The notes under the pieces are model-generated. The model saw nothing but the letters and a program-made list of their open reading frames with translations, did not search any database and had not been told where the DNA came from. Made by a program: the position numbers and the translations under genes. From Candidatus Raymondbacteria bacterium RIFOXYA2_FULL_49_16 (GTDB taxonomy: Bacteria > Fibrobacterota > OXYB2-FULL-49-7 > XYB2-FULL-49-35), in the NCBI GenBank assembly GCA_001789205.1, contig MFYT01000004.1, forward strand, positions 25,544 to 89,543: a DNA stretch of 64,000 bases, written 5' to 3'. Shown one piece after another: positions 27,033-38,107 of the stretch (position 1 is the first letter of the stretch; each line of letters opens with the position of its first letter).

Positions 27033-29021
27033 TTATTTGCAGCAGCGGAAATAGACTTCGGCGCCAGGTTCGCCGCGCCGCGGCACTTTCGAGGCCTGGC
27101 ACTTTTGGCCAAGCGGCGACTTGGGGGCGCCGTCATAGGCATAGTCAATATCGTAGGGCGGCTGCATGCGTGAAGGATCTGTGGCCCATTCGGTTATATC
27201 GCCGCTCATGTCGAAGATAAGCCCGCTTGCGGTGTCGAGAAACGAGGTGCTGCACGCCTGCGCCCACTCCCAGGTATCGCAGAGCCGTTTGCCGTGCGCT
27301 ACGCATGAATCGCCCGCGGCGACAAATGAAATATTGTTCATGGGTACCGCGTCTTTCCTAAAGACTTCCTTGTCAACACAATACCCGTCGTGGAATATTT
27401 GGTCGTCTGCGCACTTGCCGCCTTCGGCGGGAACTTCCACGGTCAGCTGCGAGGTCCACGGCGACCATGCGCTGGAAGTATTTATCGCGCACATGCGAAA
27501 TAAATACTGAGTTCCCGTCATGGTCGTACTATCGATATATTGGCGCGCCGCAGGGCTTGCCTGGCCCAGGTAGGCCCAGTCTGCTCCGCCGTTGTCAGAG
27601 CGCTGGATTTCGTACCGGTCAATATTGGTATTATCGCCATAGTCCCATTGGAGCATGACCTGGTTGCCGTTCTCGAATATAAAGCGGAAATTTCCCGGCG
27701 TCTGAGGTCCGCTCGAAGAACCCGTATATATCTGCGCGTTGTTTGAGCAGTATTCCGAGGCGCCTTCAACAGCGCAGACCTTGTAGTCGAGCAGCGTGGT
27801 CACAGGGGCTGAAAAATCGTCCCACGAACGGGTTGAGGGAGCAGGTAGCGCAAGCGGCCCGCTCCAGGTGGTCCCACCGTTGGTTGAACGGAAAATCCTG
27901 AATTCTGTCAAACGGTATTCTTCGGACTGGGGGACATTCCAGGCAAGCGAAACCTTGCCGCCGTCCCAGACCGGCGTATTGAGGGTAACGTTGATGGCCG
28001 AGGCGCCTGCGGACACGTACACGGTCACTACATTTGAATAGGGTGACTCGCTATTGGCCGGTGCCGGACCGATTGCCTTGAGACGATACCAGTAGGTGTT
28101 CTGCTGGGCTGTCGAATTATCCGTAAAAATGGTGGTCGCACCTGCGGGGTGGTTGATGACCGTGAAAGGCCCTTTTTTGCCAACCGACGAACGCTCCAGG
28201 ACAAACTGCGCTATTTCCGCGGGACGGCCATAGCTCCATTGCACTTCGACAGATCCGGACGAAAGGGAACGCGCCTCCTCGAGAAAGGGGATCTCGAGCG
28301 CGGCTGAAAAACCAGCGGTCGTGGCCTTGATTTCCTGTATGTTGGAGACCGCTGTCACACTCCCCCGTTCGAGCCTGAGCCGGTACTGGTATGTGGTGAT
28401 CGCGGCATATTTGTTGATATTATTCTGATCTACAATCTCGCGCTGTTCGCCGTTCAGCCTGCCTACTTCAATCCAGCTTGTCCCACCCTCGGAACGTTCG
28501 AGAATGCAGGCGTCCCACGAAGCGATGTTCCAGACCACCCAGGATAGCCTGATAGCCGTGGCAGTGACCTGGACCGGCGCGGCCAGATACGGTTTTACCG
28601 TATCCGCGGGTTCGACCGGAATATCGGGAGTCGCGGTCTGGTTGGCTTGGACCCGCACCTCGACGGAGCCGCCCATGATAGCGTTACCCATATTGTCAAT
28701 AGCGTTAACCTTCACCGTGGCCGCGCCCTCCGCAACGCCATCGATCTCAGCGCTCTTGGCCTCGTAGTCGAATTCCTTGCTTATTTTTCCTTCGGCGGTG
28801 GTTATTTCGATCCGTACCATCCTGAGCGATGGCCGGATGTCCTGGTCAAAAGAGATTTGCGCCGGGGCGGACTGTTTGAACAGGATATGGGGCGCGACAG
28901 ATCCGGTCGCGGCGTCGCGGGCCGACTCGGGATTGCGCAGCGCGCACCTGACAAAAAGGCAGGCGCACAGGAGCGCAAACGCGGCCACGGCGGCCGTTGG
29001 CAGGCATGTTCTTAGTCCCAT
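27033..29021 (-). CDS. Lipoprotein with fibronectin type III domains and FGE-like C-terminus
   Basis: 662 aa. The N-terminus AVAAFALLCACLFVRCAL looks like a lipoprotein signal with possible lipobox Cys residues. A first beta domain (about 50-140, DIRPSLRMVRIEITTAEGK) is followed by four or so fibronectin type III modules (YQYRLRLERGSV, TYWYRLKAIGPAP, LDYKVCAVEG, YLFRMCAIN). Residues about 545-662 form a reduced formylglycine-generating-enzyme/sulfatase-modifying fold (CVDKEVFRKDAVPMNNISFVAAGDSCVAHGKRLCDTWEWAQAC ending FRCCK), probably a binding module rather than an oxidase. It overlaps the CsgG-like gene by 10 nt. Motifs longer than a few residues are given only to locate the fold. Confidence 0.7.
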   Translation of the reverse strand: MGLRTCLPTAAVAAFALLCACLFVRCALRNPESARDAATGSVAPHILFKQSAPAQISFDQDIRPSLRMVRIEITTAEGKISKEFDYEAKSAEIDGVAEGAATVKVNAIDNMGNAIMGGSVEVRVQANQTATPDIPVEPADTVKPYLAAPVQVTATAIRLSWVVWNIASWDACILERSEGGTSWIEVGRLNGEQREIVDQNNINKYAAITTYQYRLRLERGSVTAVSNIQEIKATTAGFSAALEIPFLEEARSLSSGSVEVQWSYGRPAEIAQFVLERSSVGKKGPFTVINHPAGATTIFTDNSTAQQNTYWYRLKAIGPAPANSESPYSNVVTVYVSAGASAINVTLNTPVWDGGKVSLAWNVPQSEEYRLTEFRIFRSTNGGTTWSGPLALPAPSTRSWDDFSAPVTTLLDYKVCAVEGASEYCSNNAQIYTGSSSGPQTPGNFRFIFENGNQVMLQWDYGDNTNIDRYEIQRSDNGGADWAYLGQASPAARQYIDSTTMTGTQYLFRMCAINTSSAWSPWTSQLTVEVPAEGGKCADDQIFHDGYCVDKEVFRKDAVPMNNISFVAAGDSCVAHGKRLCDTWEWAQACSTSFLDTASGLIFDMSGDITEWATDPSRMQPPYDIDYAYDGAPKSPLGQKCQASKVPRRGEPGAEVYFRCCK

Positions 29022-29749
29022 GTGATCTTCACAGTTCCGGCTGGTTTTTCCTCGGGGGCCGCATCGTCCTGTTGCGACAGGATAAAAGCCGCAGCAGCGC
29101 CGCCCGCGCCAAGAACTCCTAACCCGATATAAAGCATGGAATGCGACTTTCCTTTTTTAGGAGGTATGTTTTTTGTTTCAGAAGCCTGGGCCGGCATTGC
29201 GGCAACCACGGGTTCGGGTTGTGAAATGCCGGCAAGCTCGTTTGCGATATCAGGCAGCACGTCGGACAAAAGCCCGTCGATTTCACCCTTGAAAAGTTTG
29301 GTGACTGTGCGCGTGATCTCGCCAGTCTTAACGCTGATGAACCGAACATTGACAGAATAAGTACCGCCTACCCTGCCAATGCTGCCGGCAAGAATGTTGT
29401 CCACGCCCAAAAGCTGGCCCATTTCAACAATACACGCTTCGTCGGAACAGGCGCCCGAACTCTGAAATCCCTGCTCCTTGAGCACCTCGTCCATTTTTCC
29501 CCGTTCCATGACGCGAAAAGCATTGGTATTGATAAGGTATGACCTGAAAGCGTCGGAAAGCGTGCTCCCCTCACCCTGCTCAAGGCCGCGGCCTTCGAAA
29601 TCAGCGGCGGCAACCACCTGCTTGACTGGATTCTTGTATCCCTGGTACTTCATATATCCCTTGTCCTCGGCGAAAAGAGAGGCGCTGACAAAGGCCAGAC
29701 AGAACAAAACCAGCAGTATTTTCACACCAAAAGCTTTTTGGACATGCAT
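29012..29749 (-). CDS. CsgG/LpoB-like envelope protein
   Basis: 245 aa. A signal peptide (ILLVLFCLAFVSASLFA) is followed by a CsgG-type alpha/beta domain with FRVMERGKMDEVLKEQGF and the Cys pair GACSDEACIVEMGQLLG, then IANELAG. A second hydrophobic helix close to the C-terminus (MLYIGLGVLGAGGAAAAFIL) could anchor it. The same CsgG-type domain occurs in the gene at 41,832-43,289. The role could be outer-membrane assembly or cell-wall synthase activation. ATG at 29749 has no ribosome site and a GTG at 29725 is an alternative start. Confidence 0.7.
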   Translation of the reverse strand: MHVQKAFGVKILLVLFCLAFVSASLFAEDKGYMKYQGYKNPVKQVVAAADFEGRGLEQGEGSTLSDAFRSYLINTNAFRVMERGKMDEVLKEQGFQSSGACSDEACIVEMGQLLGVDNILAGSIGRVGGTYSVNVRFISVKTGEITRTVTKLFKGEIDGLLSDVLPDIANELAGISQPEPVVAAMPAQASETKNIPPKKGKSHSMLYIGLGVLGAGGAAAAFILSQQDDAAPEEKPAGTVKITWD

Positions 29750-29757
29750 ATATAAAT

Positions 29758-29786
29758 AATATAATTCCCTGAATCAAAATTCGCAA
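29758..29786 (-). promoter_or_regulatory. Putative promoter of the CsgG-like gene
   Basis: TTGCGA (29781-29786) and TATATT (29758-29763) on the minus strand with a 17-bp spacer. The -10 box ends 8 nt before the annotated ATG, so either the message is nearly leaderless or the GTG at 29725 is used. The paralogue at 41,832 has a similar TTGCAT/TATATT pair. Confidence 0.45.
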
Positions 29787-29803
29787 GGCCCACGGAATGT
29801 TTT

Positions 29804-31696
29804 TTAGAGTTTTTTTCTGAGTATTCTCAGGTCGCCCTGGCGTATCAGCACTCCCTGCGCTTCATAATAATTGAGCAGGGGAATGGCGAATTTTCTGGAT
29901 GTGTTGATGACCTGGCGCAGCGCGGAAACCGTTGCTGGCCCGTTTTTTTCCAGGTATTGGGTGAGTAGCGCCCTGCCTGTTTCCAGCGCAGCCCCGCTAA
30001 AAATCATGCCTTCAATGACAACCAGTTCCTTTTCCCTGATCATGGCGTCGATGACGCTGCCCGCCCGTTTGTCGCGGGCCTGCGCAACCGCCTCCTGCCT
30101 GCTGGGCGGCGAAAAATGCGCTGTGCCAAAAAAATCCCGCACCTGTTGTTTCAATTGGCCATCGCGTTCTGTTGCCTGCGCTTCCCACAACGCGAGCGCG
30201 CATGTGCCTGAAACGTCCTTGAATACAGACCCGTCAGTGAGCCGCGTCCAAAGCGCGGCAAATAACGGCTCTGCCAGGTGTATGCCAAAAAAAGCCTCAC
30301 ACTTCTGTTTTATTGCCGGCCTATCAGCGCCTTGCGCAACCAGGGGATGCTGCGCATGGAATTCGAGCACACCCGGTTGTATGCTCTGGACCAGGCGGGC
30401 AAACTGTTCATTACCAAACGCATACCATTCTGTCCCGGTTTTGATGATAACGGCTTGTTTCCGTTCCTCGATAGTATTGAGCGCGGCCAGGACCGCTCCT
30501 TGTTCCATGGTGAGTCTGGCGCATAGGTTGGACCGGGAACTATGCGCCTTTGCCTTGTTGATTTCCATCAGGACCAGCGCCTCCGGACCAGCCTGTATGA
30601 GCGCTTCCACGTCCTGCGAATGAACATTTTTTTTCCGCTTGTGCCGCAGGGGATGGGGATCGAGTATTTCCCCGCCGCCAAGAGTATGTTCCGCGCCCTG
30701 GTCCCTGACAATAAAACGGTCGCCTTTTATCGCCACGCACTGTTCGGCCAGGGTAATCTGGACAAGGCTGTTTTCGAAAAAATAGATGCGGCCATTGATC
30801 TCATTGGTGCCCAAATGGAACTTGATATGACCACCCTGTTTGAGGCGCACACCCGCTTCAAGGCGTGCGAATCGGCCGTCGACCATGCGCGTGGGAATAA
30901 AATAGCCCGGCGTACATACTATGCTGCCACGCGCAACATCGCTTTTTGCAACCTGGGCCAGATTGAGGGCCGCACGCTGGCCAAACAAGGCCTCCGCTGC
31001 CTGCTCCTTATGCACCTCAATGCGCCGTACCTCGGTCTCAAGTCCCTGGGGCAGGACAATGACCCGGTCATTGGTCTTAACCGCGCCTGAGAAAACCGTG
31101 CCTGTGACAATGGTGCCAAATCCGGCAACACTAAACGAGCGATCAACGGGCATGCGGAAGAGACCCGCCGCGGCGCGATCAGGCATGGTGCGCGCCATGG
31201 TCTCGATGACGCGTTTGAGGATGTCCATTCCCTCGCTCGTAAGAGCCGAGACTTTGACTAGTGGCGCTTGTTCGAGAAAGCTGCCCGCGGCCAGCGCACG
31301 AACATCATGGATAACCTCCTCTATCCTGGCAGGTTCAACAAGGTCTATCTTGTTTATGACAATTATACCCGCGCGTACGCCCAAAAGCCGGACAATGTCA
31401 AAGTGTTCGCGCGTTTGCGGCATGACCGAGTCATCGGCAGCCACCACGAAAAGGACAAAATCTATGCCCGCAACACCCGCAAGCATGGTTTTTATAAAAC
31501 GCATATGGCCGGGAACATCAACCACTCCCAAACGTGTGTTGTCTGGAAGGTCAAACCAAGCATAGCCCAGGTTGATGGAAATGCCGCGTTTTTTTTCCTC
31601 GGCAAGAGTATCCGTATCAATGCCCGTGAGCGCTTTTACCAGCGCGGTCTTGCCATGGTCAATATGGCCAGCAGTGCCAAGTACTAAATGTTTCAT
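29804..31696 (-). CDS. selB: Selenocysteine-specific translation elongation factor
   Basis: 630 aa. The EF-Tu-like GTPase part shows [31 protein letters not shown] and NKIDLV, followed by beta-barrel domains II and III. The C-terminal 240 residues carry the winged-helix repeats that bind the SECIS hairpin in the mRNA ([20 protein letters not shown]-like end). It delivers Sec-tRNA to UGA codons. It starts 19 nt after the selA stop, forming a selA-selB operon with hflX in front. Confidence 0.95.
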   Translation of the reverse strand: MKHLVLGTAGHIDHGKTALVKALTGIDTDTLAEEKKRGISINLGYAWFDLPDNTRLGVVDVPGHMRFIKTMLAGVAGIDFVLFVVAADDSVMPQTREHFDIVRLLGVRAGIIVINKIDLVEPARIEEVIHDVRALAAGSFLEQAPLVKVSALTSEGMDILKRVIETMARTMPDRAAAGLFRMPVDRSFSVAGFGTIVTGTVFSGAVKTNDRVIVLPQGLETEVRRIEVHKEQAAEALFGQRAALNLAQVAKSDVARGSIVCTPGYFIPTRMVDGRFARLEAGVRLKQGGHIKFHLGTNEINGRIYFFENSLVQITLAEQCVAIKGDRFIVRDQGAEHTLGGGEILDPHPLRHKRKKNVHSQDVEALIQAGPEALVLMEINKAKAHSSRSNLCARLTMEQGAVLAALNTIEERKQAVIIKTGTEWYAFGNEQFARLVQSIQPGVLEFHAQHPLVAQGADRPAIKQKCEAFFGIHLAEPLFAALWTRLTDGSVFKDVSGTCALALWEAQATERDGQLKQQVRDFFGTAHFSPPSRQEAVAQARDKRAGSVIDAMIREKELVVIEGMIFSGAALETGRALLTQYLEKNGPATVSALRQVINTSRKFAIPLLNYYEAQGVLIRQGDLRILRKKL

Positions 31697-31711
31697 TGCT
31701 CTTCTCTTATG

Positions 31712-31740
31712 CCCCTTAACAAGGGGGGTTAGGGGGGATC
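31712..31740. repeat. REP-like palindrome overlapping the selA stop
   Basis: CCCCTTAACAAGGGG is a near-perfect palindrome, followed by GGTTAGGGGGG. The selA TAA lies inside it and the last residues of SelA (IPPNPPC) are encoded by it. This C-run/TTAACAA/G-run pattern is familiar as a dispersed intergenic repeat in several bacterial groups; no second copy was seen in this window. Confidence 0.55.
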
Positions 31741-33092
31741 AGCCCCCGCACCCATTCGGCAATTTCCCGTTCCTCCCCTTTTAAAAGACTCCTGACATTG
31801 AGGGCAAAGGCGCCTTTAATAAAATCGCCGATAATGGGGAGCGTATGAGAGCGCGCTTTTTCAGCGAGTTGCCGGGGAGATAGCGCGGGATGCCTGACCA
31901 GAACAGCGTACGATGGTATCTCGGCGCCAGGCTGCGACCCGCCGCCCACAGACGCCGGAGCAGAAACAACAGATGTCTGAAGCGCGGGATTGGCCTGCTG
32001 TATCTTGCGCATGAGCGCACCAGCCCTTCGTTTTACCTCAGGGTCTGACAGGGCATAGCTGGTAAAAAGGGGGGCCTGAAAAACGCCTGTCGGATTGATA
32101 AAAGGAATGAGCGCTGCCTCAAGCGCCACAAGGTCCAATTTGCCCATCCTGAGCGCGCGCATCATGGGATTGCGCTTCATTGCGTCGATGTATTTCTTTT
32201 TTCCCAGAACAATGCCCGCCTGGGGTCCGCCCAAAAGCTTGTCGCCGCTCATGCACACCAGGGCAGCGCCAAGCCTGACGCTTTCGCGCGGGTCAGGTTC
32301 GTTCTCAAAACGCCATGCCTTGGAATCAACAAACAGACCGCTCCCTGCGTCGTGCAGGACCGGGACCCGCATTTTTTGCCCTATGGCAATCAGTTCCCGT
32401 ATGCCCACTTCCTGGGTAAACCCGGATATACGGTAATTGCTCGTGTGGATTTTCAGGACAATACCCGTCTTTTTGGTGATCGCCCGCGCATAGTCGTTAG
32501 GTTTTGTCTTGTTTGTTGTGCCCACTTCCCTGAGCGTGCCACCCGCGCGTTCAATAATTTCAGGCAATCTGAACGATCCGCCGATTTCAACCAGTTCTCC
32601 GCGTGAAACAACCACCTCTTTTCCAAGAGCAAAGGTGTTGATGGCCAGCATAAGCGCCGCGGCATTGTTGTTCACGGCCAGCGAGGCCTCACAGCCTGCC
32701 AAATGGTTCACCTTGGCCTCCACATGCACGGCCCGCTTTCCCCTGTTGCCTGTGGCAAGGTCGTATTCAAGGTCGCAATACCCGGACAAAGATCCCTGAA
32801 TGGCCTCGAGAACGCCGCTGCCAAGCACGGCCCTGCCCAGATTGGTATGCACAAGTATTCCTGTTGCATTGATGACCCTGCGCAGGCCAATAGTGCTCAG
32901 CGAATGAAGGACAGCGGCAAGATGCGCGGCAATTTCATTGGTCGGGGGAACAGCGTCCGCCATCCGGAGTTCCTGAAGATACGGCCGTATGGCGCGCACA
33001 ACAGCCTCCCGCGAATGGGTCTGGACAAGCGCCTTAACCTCAGGGAGTTCGAGCAGTTTTGCCACCTGCGGAATGTTCCTGTTTTTATTCAT
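31716..33092 (-). CDS. selA: L-seryl-tRNA(Sec) selenium transferase
   Basis: 458 aa from the ATG at 33090-33092 ([19 protein letters not shown]), the family start; 69 further upstream residues are in the frame of hflX and are not used. It is a PLP enzyme that converts Ser-tRNA(Sec) to Sec-tRNA(Sec) with selenophosphate. The PLP lysine is in [12 protein letters not shown], and the tRNA-binding N-terminal domain plus [15 protein letters not shown] are clear. The first 8 nt overlap the hflX stop. The final residues are supplied by a repeat element. Confidence 0.95.
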   Translation of the reverse strand: MNKNRNIPQVAKLLELPEVKALVQTHSREAVVRAIRPYLQELRMADAVPPTNEIAAHLAAVLHSLSTIGLRRVINATGILVHTNLGRAVLGSGVLEAIQGSLSGYCDLEYDLATGNRGKRAVHVEAKVNHLAGCEASLAVNNNAAALMLAINTFALGKEVVVSRGELVEIGGSFRLPEIIERAGGTLREVGTTNKTKPNDYARAITKKTGIVLKIHTSNYRISGFTQEVGIRELIAIGQKMRVPVLHDAGSGLFVDSKAWRFENEPDPRESVRLGAALVCMSGDKLLGGPQAGIVLGKKKYIDAMKRNPMMRALRMGKLDLVALEAALIPFINPTGVFQAPLFTSYALSDPEVKRRAGALMRKIQQANPALQTSVVSAPASVGGGSQPGAEIPSYAVLVRHPALSPRQLAEKARSHTLPIIGDFIKGAFALNVRSLLKGEEREIAEWVRGLIPPNPPC

Positions 33093-34221
33093 GAGGCTCT
33101 CCGGTTCTTTCACCCTTCCAGGCGCGGGCGAACATGCCAAGCGCTGCCTTGAATCCGTCAATGCCCTCTTTTTTTGACGCTGCGGTAAAACAGGCGTTTG
33201 GAAATTCATTCTGCAGCCGTTCGAGGAACTTCGGCTCCTGGACCAGGTCGATTTTATTGAACACCAGAAGCCGCGGGATGTGCGTGGTCTTGAGTTCATT
33301 GAGCACGGTATTCACCACAGTGCTGTGGTCCTGGTAGCACGGGCTTGACGCGTCAATGACAATGACAATGAGATCAGCGTCGGTGATCACCTCGAGCGTA
33401 CTCCGGAACGACGCCACCAGATGATGGGGCAGCTTGCGGATAAAACCCACGGTATCGCTCAGAAGAATTTCGCCATGGTCCTGAATATACACGCGCCGTG
33501 TGGTTGCATCGAGTGTGGCAAAAAGTTTGTTCTGCACCAGTACCGATGCCTTGCTTGCCGCATTGAGAATGGTCGATTTTCCCACATTGGTGTATCCCAC
33601 AATGCACGCTTTGAAGATGGCGCCCCGGTTCTGTTTCTGCTGAGAACGCTGCTGCTCAATATCTTTCAGCTCCTTGCGCAGTTCGGCCATGCGAGTTTTA
33701 ATCAGGCGGCGGTCGATTTCAATCTGTTTTTCACCCGGGCCGCGGCGCGTGCCATGGCCGCCCGCCTGCTGGCCAAGGTGGCTCCACATGTGCGAGAGGC
33801 GCGGTGAAAGATAGGCAAGCTGCGCAAGTCCGACCTGCACCTTTGCCTCGTGCGTGCGTGCGTGCTGGGCAAAGATGTCGAGAATGAGCATGCTCCGGTC
33901 AATAACCTTGGTTTCACATATTTTTTCAAGATTGCGGAGCTGGCGGGGCGAAAGATCGCTGTCAAAAATAACCACATCAATTTTAAGCTCCTGGACAAGG
34001 AGCTTAATCTCCTCGGCCTTGCCTTTACCAACATAGTGGGCCGAATCGGGCGACTGGCGCATCTGGGTGACAGTGCCTGCGACAATCGCGCGGGCAGTAT
34101 CGGCCAGCAAGGCGAGTTCTTCGATGTGTTCGGCCAGAACCTGGGGAGTGTCGTTCCCATATCCCACGCCCACTAGAATGGCCCGGTCCCATTGCTGCTG
34201 TTCTTTTTGTATTTCGTGCAT
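33085..34221 (-). CDS. hflX: GTPase HflX
   Basis: 378 aa. The N-terminal ATP-binding region (AHYVGKGKAEEIKLL, DSDLSPRQLRNLEK) is followed by the glycine-rich helical linker (GPGEKQIEIDRRLI) and a G domain with GYTNVGKST, DTVGFIRKLPH and NKIDLV. HflX binds the 50S subunit and can split stalled ribosomes under stress. It heads the hflX-selA-selB unit. No strong ribosome site precedes the ATG. Confidence 0.95.
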   Translation of the reverse strand: MHEIQKEQQQWDRAILVGVGYGNDTPQVLAEHIEELALLADTARAIVAGTVTQMRQSPDSAHYVGKGKAEEIKLLVQELKIDVVIFDSDLSPRQLRNLEKICETKVIDRSMLILDIFAQHARTHEAKVQVGLAQLAYLSPRLSHMWSHLGQQAGGHGTRRGPGEKQIEIDRRLIKTRMAELRKELKDIEQQRSQQKQNRGAIFKACIVGYTNVGKSTILNAASKASVLVQNKLFATLDATTRRVYIQDHGEILLSDTVGFIRKLPHHLVASFRSTLEVITDADLIVIVIDASSPCYQDHSTVVNTVLNELKTTHIPRLLVFNKIDLVQEPKFLERLQNEFPNACFTAASKKEGIDGFKAALGMFARAWKGERTGEPHE

Positions 34222-34278
34222 GGGATGAAAATATAGTTTTTCAAGAGAACCGGGGCGTACCTTCGCCTGAGACGCTAT

Positions 34279-37254
34279 TTAAGGACAGTTACGCGCGCAG
34301 CGTACACCAACAATCTTGATATAAAAAAGCCCTGCATCGGGAGAGACGTCTACACGGTGATAGACGGGATGTGCGGGCCGGTCCAAACTCCGGTTTTCTG
34401 ATCCAAGGGTAACACGGCCGCCGGGACCGGAACTATTGCAATACCCCACTCTGCCGTCCGCCTTGTGCTGCGCAAAAACATCCCAGCACCATTCAGAGAA
34501 AAGTGGGCGCATGCGGTCTTGTATCCACGCGTATTCCCATTCATCCTCAAGCGGCAGCCGGAAACCGTTTTTCCCAGGTTCAAACCGCAAGCCGGTGATG
34601 AGCGAGCACTTGAGCCCGCCCGCACGCGCCTGGGCGCTATAGGCCTGGTCGTACGAATAACAGGTATCAAGTCCCTGGGCAATACTCCTGCGGTTGCAGT
34701 AAAGGAGCGCGTCGTACCAGGTGAGGTTTTCCACGGGCCGCGTAAGGTCCACGCCGTAATCACCGGGTGGATACTCCGTACGACTGCCGTTGAAATGCGA
34801 TGGATTTGCGCCAGTGGCTTCAAAATACTGTTGCTGGGTCACGGGCTGGGAGTCGATCCAGAAAGGCTCCACATACGCCGCATTGCCCCTTCTATCAATA
34901 AATACGCCACCTGCCAAAGCGACCATGCCCTTGGGCGCTGGCGCGCAGGGGGTTGCGCCATGAAGTATGCGCGCATGCAGGCTGACCGCGGGCCCGGCTG
35001 TTTCCGCCAGCCGCACCATCTCTATCGCGTGTTTTGCTTGGCCGCGCGCTGAAAAGGACACGGCAAGGGAACGGCAAAGCGTATAAAAACCCTCTTTTCC
35101 AAGAAAAACCTCGAATTCCTCCGCGTTGCCCTGGACCTCTTCCGCAAGCGTGCGCGGATTAACCAAATGATCCAGGCAAATCTGGCGCACCAGTGTCTGG
35201 CCGCCCCTGCTCTTGTCCTCTGCAACCAATCGCATCACTGTCACAATCCCGCTGTCATTGACCTGGCGCACCCTGCCTTGTAACGCCGATTGTTTGAGCG
35301 CCCCCAGGATGACGTCCTTGACGCCGGGTTCGAGCAGGGTATTGTATCTGCCCTGGCCAATCCGAACGTAGTACCTTTCCGCGTCAACATACCGCTCCCG
35401 GTTGAGTATGACCGCGCACGCGCTCCGAAGCGCGATTGCCGCTGCCGGACAAGCCCCGGTGGATACTGTCAGTTGCTCATAAAATTCAAGCGCGTCAGCA
35501 TAGAGTCCCCTGTTGTATAGGGCGTCGCCGATCCTGGTCACATTCACCATTTCCGCGTACTGCTGGCGGTATACCCTGAGATTGTCAAACGTGACCCTAC
35601 CCGGAATATCGATCATAAGAACAAGCCCCCAGTACGCGTTGCTCTTTTCCTCATAGGGAAGAAGGAGGTCCGCGTCGGCAATGGTCACGCCGTCCGCAAC
35701 GAGCCTGAGCCGGTAGTCCTCTTTTTCAGCAATAACATGGATCAGCTTCCCGGGTTTGAGCAAGGAGACTGGCTTGTTTAAAAGCACCTCAGCATTGCCG
35801 CGCATCCACCCCTTGTCAATCTTTACGCTTCCCCAATCCCAGCTCATGGAATAATACCGCCCCATCCGGCGGATCAGGGAATCGCAGCACAGGAGCACGT
35901 TGATCTCGCCCCCTTCCCCGGCAATGGCGTCGAATTCCATGCGTATATTTCCATACACCGGCTGCCGGCCGTACGCTTGAACGCCGTGCCCCTTGAAAAC
36001 AAGCATATTGTCTTCAATGGCGGCCGTGCCCGTGGGGTTGGCCTTATACACCCATCCCTCGCCCAATTTTTCCCTGTTAAAATCGTCCTCAAAAGCGAGT
36101 ATCCACCGGCTCATGGCGCGCCGCTGCTCCTCCTTGAGTTTCTCCCCGGTCTCGCGCGACCGTTGTCGCTCCCCGCGGATTTGCGCGGTGGACAGCCACC
36201 AGTAGGCGGCCAAGGCGGTTGAGGAGATTGCCAGCAGCGTCGCAAGCACAGCCACGGTCCTGTGCTTGAGTATCTTTTTACGCACCGTATAGAGCAGGCT
36301 GGGCGGCCGCGCAAGTATTGGCTCGCCATCAATATACCGTTGGATATCGCTGGCAAACGCGCCCGCGGTCCGGTACCTGCGTTCGGGCCGCTTGTCCATG
36401 GCCTTTTCGCAAATTGTCTCGAGTTCGCGCGGCACGCGCGGATTGATCCGCCGAACATTCGTCGGGTCTTCGTGCGCGATTTTGTGAAGCATATCGCCTA
36501 TATTTGCGGTATCAAGAAAAGGGGGCCTGCCAGTAAGCATCTCGTAGAACATGGCGCCCAGCGAATAGATGTCGCTCCTCTCCCCTATCTCATGCCGCAA
36601 CCCTTCAGCCTGCTCGGGACTCATATAGGCGGGCGTGCCCATAATCTGGCCGGTCAGCGTCACATCGCTCGGCGCGTCAATATGACGGGCAAGGCCAAAG
36701 TCCATGACCATGGGTTCGCCGGTCCGCGTAATAAGGATGTTCGAGGGTTTGAGATCGCGGTGGATAATGCCGCGGTCGTGCGCATGTTCTACCGCGCGTG
36801 TTACTTTCATCATGATCGCCAGCGCCTGGCTATGGGGCAGGGCATAATGGTAGCGCCTGCCCGGAGCTCCCGCGACCGCGATCTTTTTACGGGACATGAT
36901 CAGCGTTACCAGTTCCCCAATGGTGGAGCTGTCCGAACCGGTCTCCCTTCCTTCGCCCAGAAGTTCGGCAAGGGTACAGCCATCAATGCAGTCCATGGTG
37001 AAAAAAGGCTTGTTGTCAACAACGCCGAATTCGTGGATGGCGACGATGTTGGGATGCTGGAGCGAGGCCGTGGCCTCGATCTCGCGGCGGAACATCTTGG
37101 CCTGCTGTGGGTCTGCAAGCGAGTCTGATCTCAGAAGTTTTAGAGCGACCGTGCGGCCCAGGTCCTTGTGCACAGCCCGGTATACAAGCCCCATGCCGCC
37201 CGATCCAACCTCTTCGAGCAGACGGTAATTGCCGAAATCAAAGGGAAAATCCAT
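34279..37254 (-). CDS. Transmembrane Ser/Thr protein kinase with FGE-like extracytoplasmic domain
   Basis: 991 aa. The kinase domain (about 8-275) has the glycine loop GSGGMGLVY, the VALKLL lysine, HRDLKPSN and DFGLA, and an activation loop with [10 protein letters not shown], so it should be active (PknB/Hanks type). A transmembrane helix follows at about 335-355. The outer part holds a lectin-like beta-sandwich (about 390-550), a helical repeat region, and a C-terminal FGE/SUMF1-like domain (about 790-991: [34 protein letters not shown]). The outer domains may sense glycans or proteins. It is transcribed away from the next gene. Confidence 0.85.
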   Translation of the reverse strand: MDFPFDFGNYRLLEEVGSGGMGLVYRAVHKDLGRTVALKLLRSDSLADPQQAKMFRREIEATASLQHPNIVAIHEFGVVDNKPFFTMDCIDGCTLAELLGEGRETGSDSSTIGELVTLIMSRKKIAVAGAPGRRYHYALPHSQALAIMMKVTRAVEHAHDRGIIHRDLKPSNILITRTGEPMVMDFGLARHIDAPSDVTLTGQIMGTPAYMSPEQAEGLRHEIGERSDIYSLGAMFYEMLTGRPPFLDTANIGDMLHKIAHEDPTNVRRINPRVPRELETICEKAMDKRPERRYRTAGAFASDIQRYIDGEPILARPPSLLYTVRKKILKHRTVAVLATLLAISSTALAAYWWLSTAQIRGERQRSRETGEKLKEEQRRAMSRWILAFEDDFNREKLGEGWVYKANPTGTAAIEDNMLVFKGHGVQAYGRQPVYGNIRMEFDAIAGEGGEINVLLCCDSLIRRMGRYYSMSWDWGSVKIDKGWMRGNAEVLLNKPVSLLKPGKLIHVIAEKEDYRLRLVADGVTIADADLLLPYEEKSNAYWGLVLMIDIPGRVTFDNLRVYRQQYAEMVNVTRIGDALYNRGLYADALEFYEQLTVSTGACPAAAIALRSACAVILNRERYVDAERYYVRIGQGRYNTLLEPGVKDVILGALKQSALQGRVRQVNDSGIVTVMRLVAEDKSRGGQTLVRQICLDHLVNPRTLAEEVQGNAEEFEVFLGKEGFYTLCRSLAVSFSARGQAKHAIEMVRLAETAGPAVSLHARILHGATPCAPAPKGMVALAGGVFIDRRGNAAYVEPFWIDSQPVTQQQYFEATGANPSHFNGSRTEYPPGDYGVDLTRPVENLTWYDALLYCNRRSIAQGLDTCYSYDQAYSAQARAGGLKCSLITGLRFEPGKNGFRLPLEDEWEYAWIQDRMRPLFSEWCWDVFAQHKADGRVGYCNSSGPGGRVTLGSENRSLDRPAHPVYHRVDVSPDAGLFYIKIVGVRCARNCP

Positions 37255-37423
37255 GCTGTGCCCTCACACATAAATATGCACTTCTTTCGCGGCACGGGCA
37301 AGTTTCGTATTTTGTTTATTGCCGATTACATTGTCCGCCAGGCGGAGGTGCCTTTCTTGTTATTTTACCCGGACACCACTGAACAACTATATTTATTAAC
37401 GCTATACCAGGAGTTGATCCACG

Positions 37424-38104
37424 ATGAAAATGAATATTTCAAGCCTCGAACGCAACACCCTTCTGGAATGGAAAGGATCCTCAGCCGTCATATTCCCGGA
37501 AGAGGAACAGCTGGCCGCGCTGTTAAAAAAGCATCCGGGCGGCGCAATTGACCTGAACGAAAACCAGATCATCATTCTCTCATCGTGGGCCGAATCGACC
37601 GTGGACAAGCATTTTGGGGCAGGCGCCATAACCAATGTGGTCGAAGGCGGATTGCTGAAAAAAATAACCGATCTATATGAGAAGCTCCCCGCACCGGACA
37701 GCGCACAGAGAGGGGAAAAAACAACCGGAATTTCCCCAGGAGCAGGCCAGCCCGCGGATACAGCGCACCAGAGGGTAAAAAAAAGCCGCGCACCCACTCT
37801 GATGCTTCGCATGACACTGGCGGTGCTGGTCGCGGCTGTTGCGATATATGTCTCGCATAAGAAAGCCCCGGAACCCGAAGTTCTTCCTGAGCCGGCCGGA
37901 CTTGCGGCCTATGGGGTTTCCTATGTTGTGGGCGACGTGTGTATAAAAAGGTCCGATACCTGGGTACAGCTCGAAATCGGCGACAAGGTAACGGTTGCGG
38001 ACTCCCTCAAGACGGACAAAGCTTCGGAAGTGACAATCGCGAACAAGAACAAGTCGTTCACCATCTCCGAGGAAAAAATTCTCCAGGTAAAGGACCTGGA
38101 ATAA
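37424..38104 (+). CDS. Single-pass membrane protein with FecR-like C-terminus, unknown function
   Basis: 226 aa. Residues 1-90 are an unrecognised globular domain (NENQIIILSSWAESTVDKHF), 100-125 are charged, a transmembrane helix lies at about 126-144 (MLRMTLAVLVAAVAIYV), and residues 160-226 look like a small FecR-type beta domain (GDVCIKRSDTWVQLEIGDKV). AGGAG is 12 nt before the ATG. It is divergent from the Ser/Thr kinase with a 169-bp gap, so it could be that kinase's partner or target, but this rests on position alone. Confidence 0.6.
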   Translation: MKMNISSLERNTLLEWKGSSAVIFPEEEQLAALLKKHPGGAIDLNENQIIILSSWAESTVDKHFGAGAITNVVEGGLLKKITDLYEKLPAPDSAQRGEKTTGISPGAGQPADTAHQRVKKSRAPTLMLRMTLAVLVAAVAIYVSHKKAPEPEVLPEPAGLAAYGVSYVVGDVCIKRSDTWVQLEIGDKVTVADSLKTDKASEVTIANKNKSFTISEEKILQVKDLE

Positions 38105-38107
38105 CCG

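Noticed and set aside
36262-37128. 288-codon plus-strand frame
   Set aside because: Lies opposite the kinase domain whose catalytic motifs are intact; a high-GC shadow.
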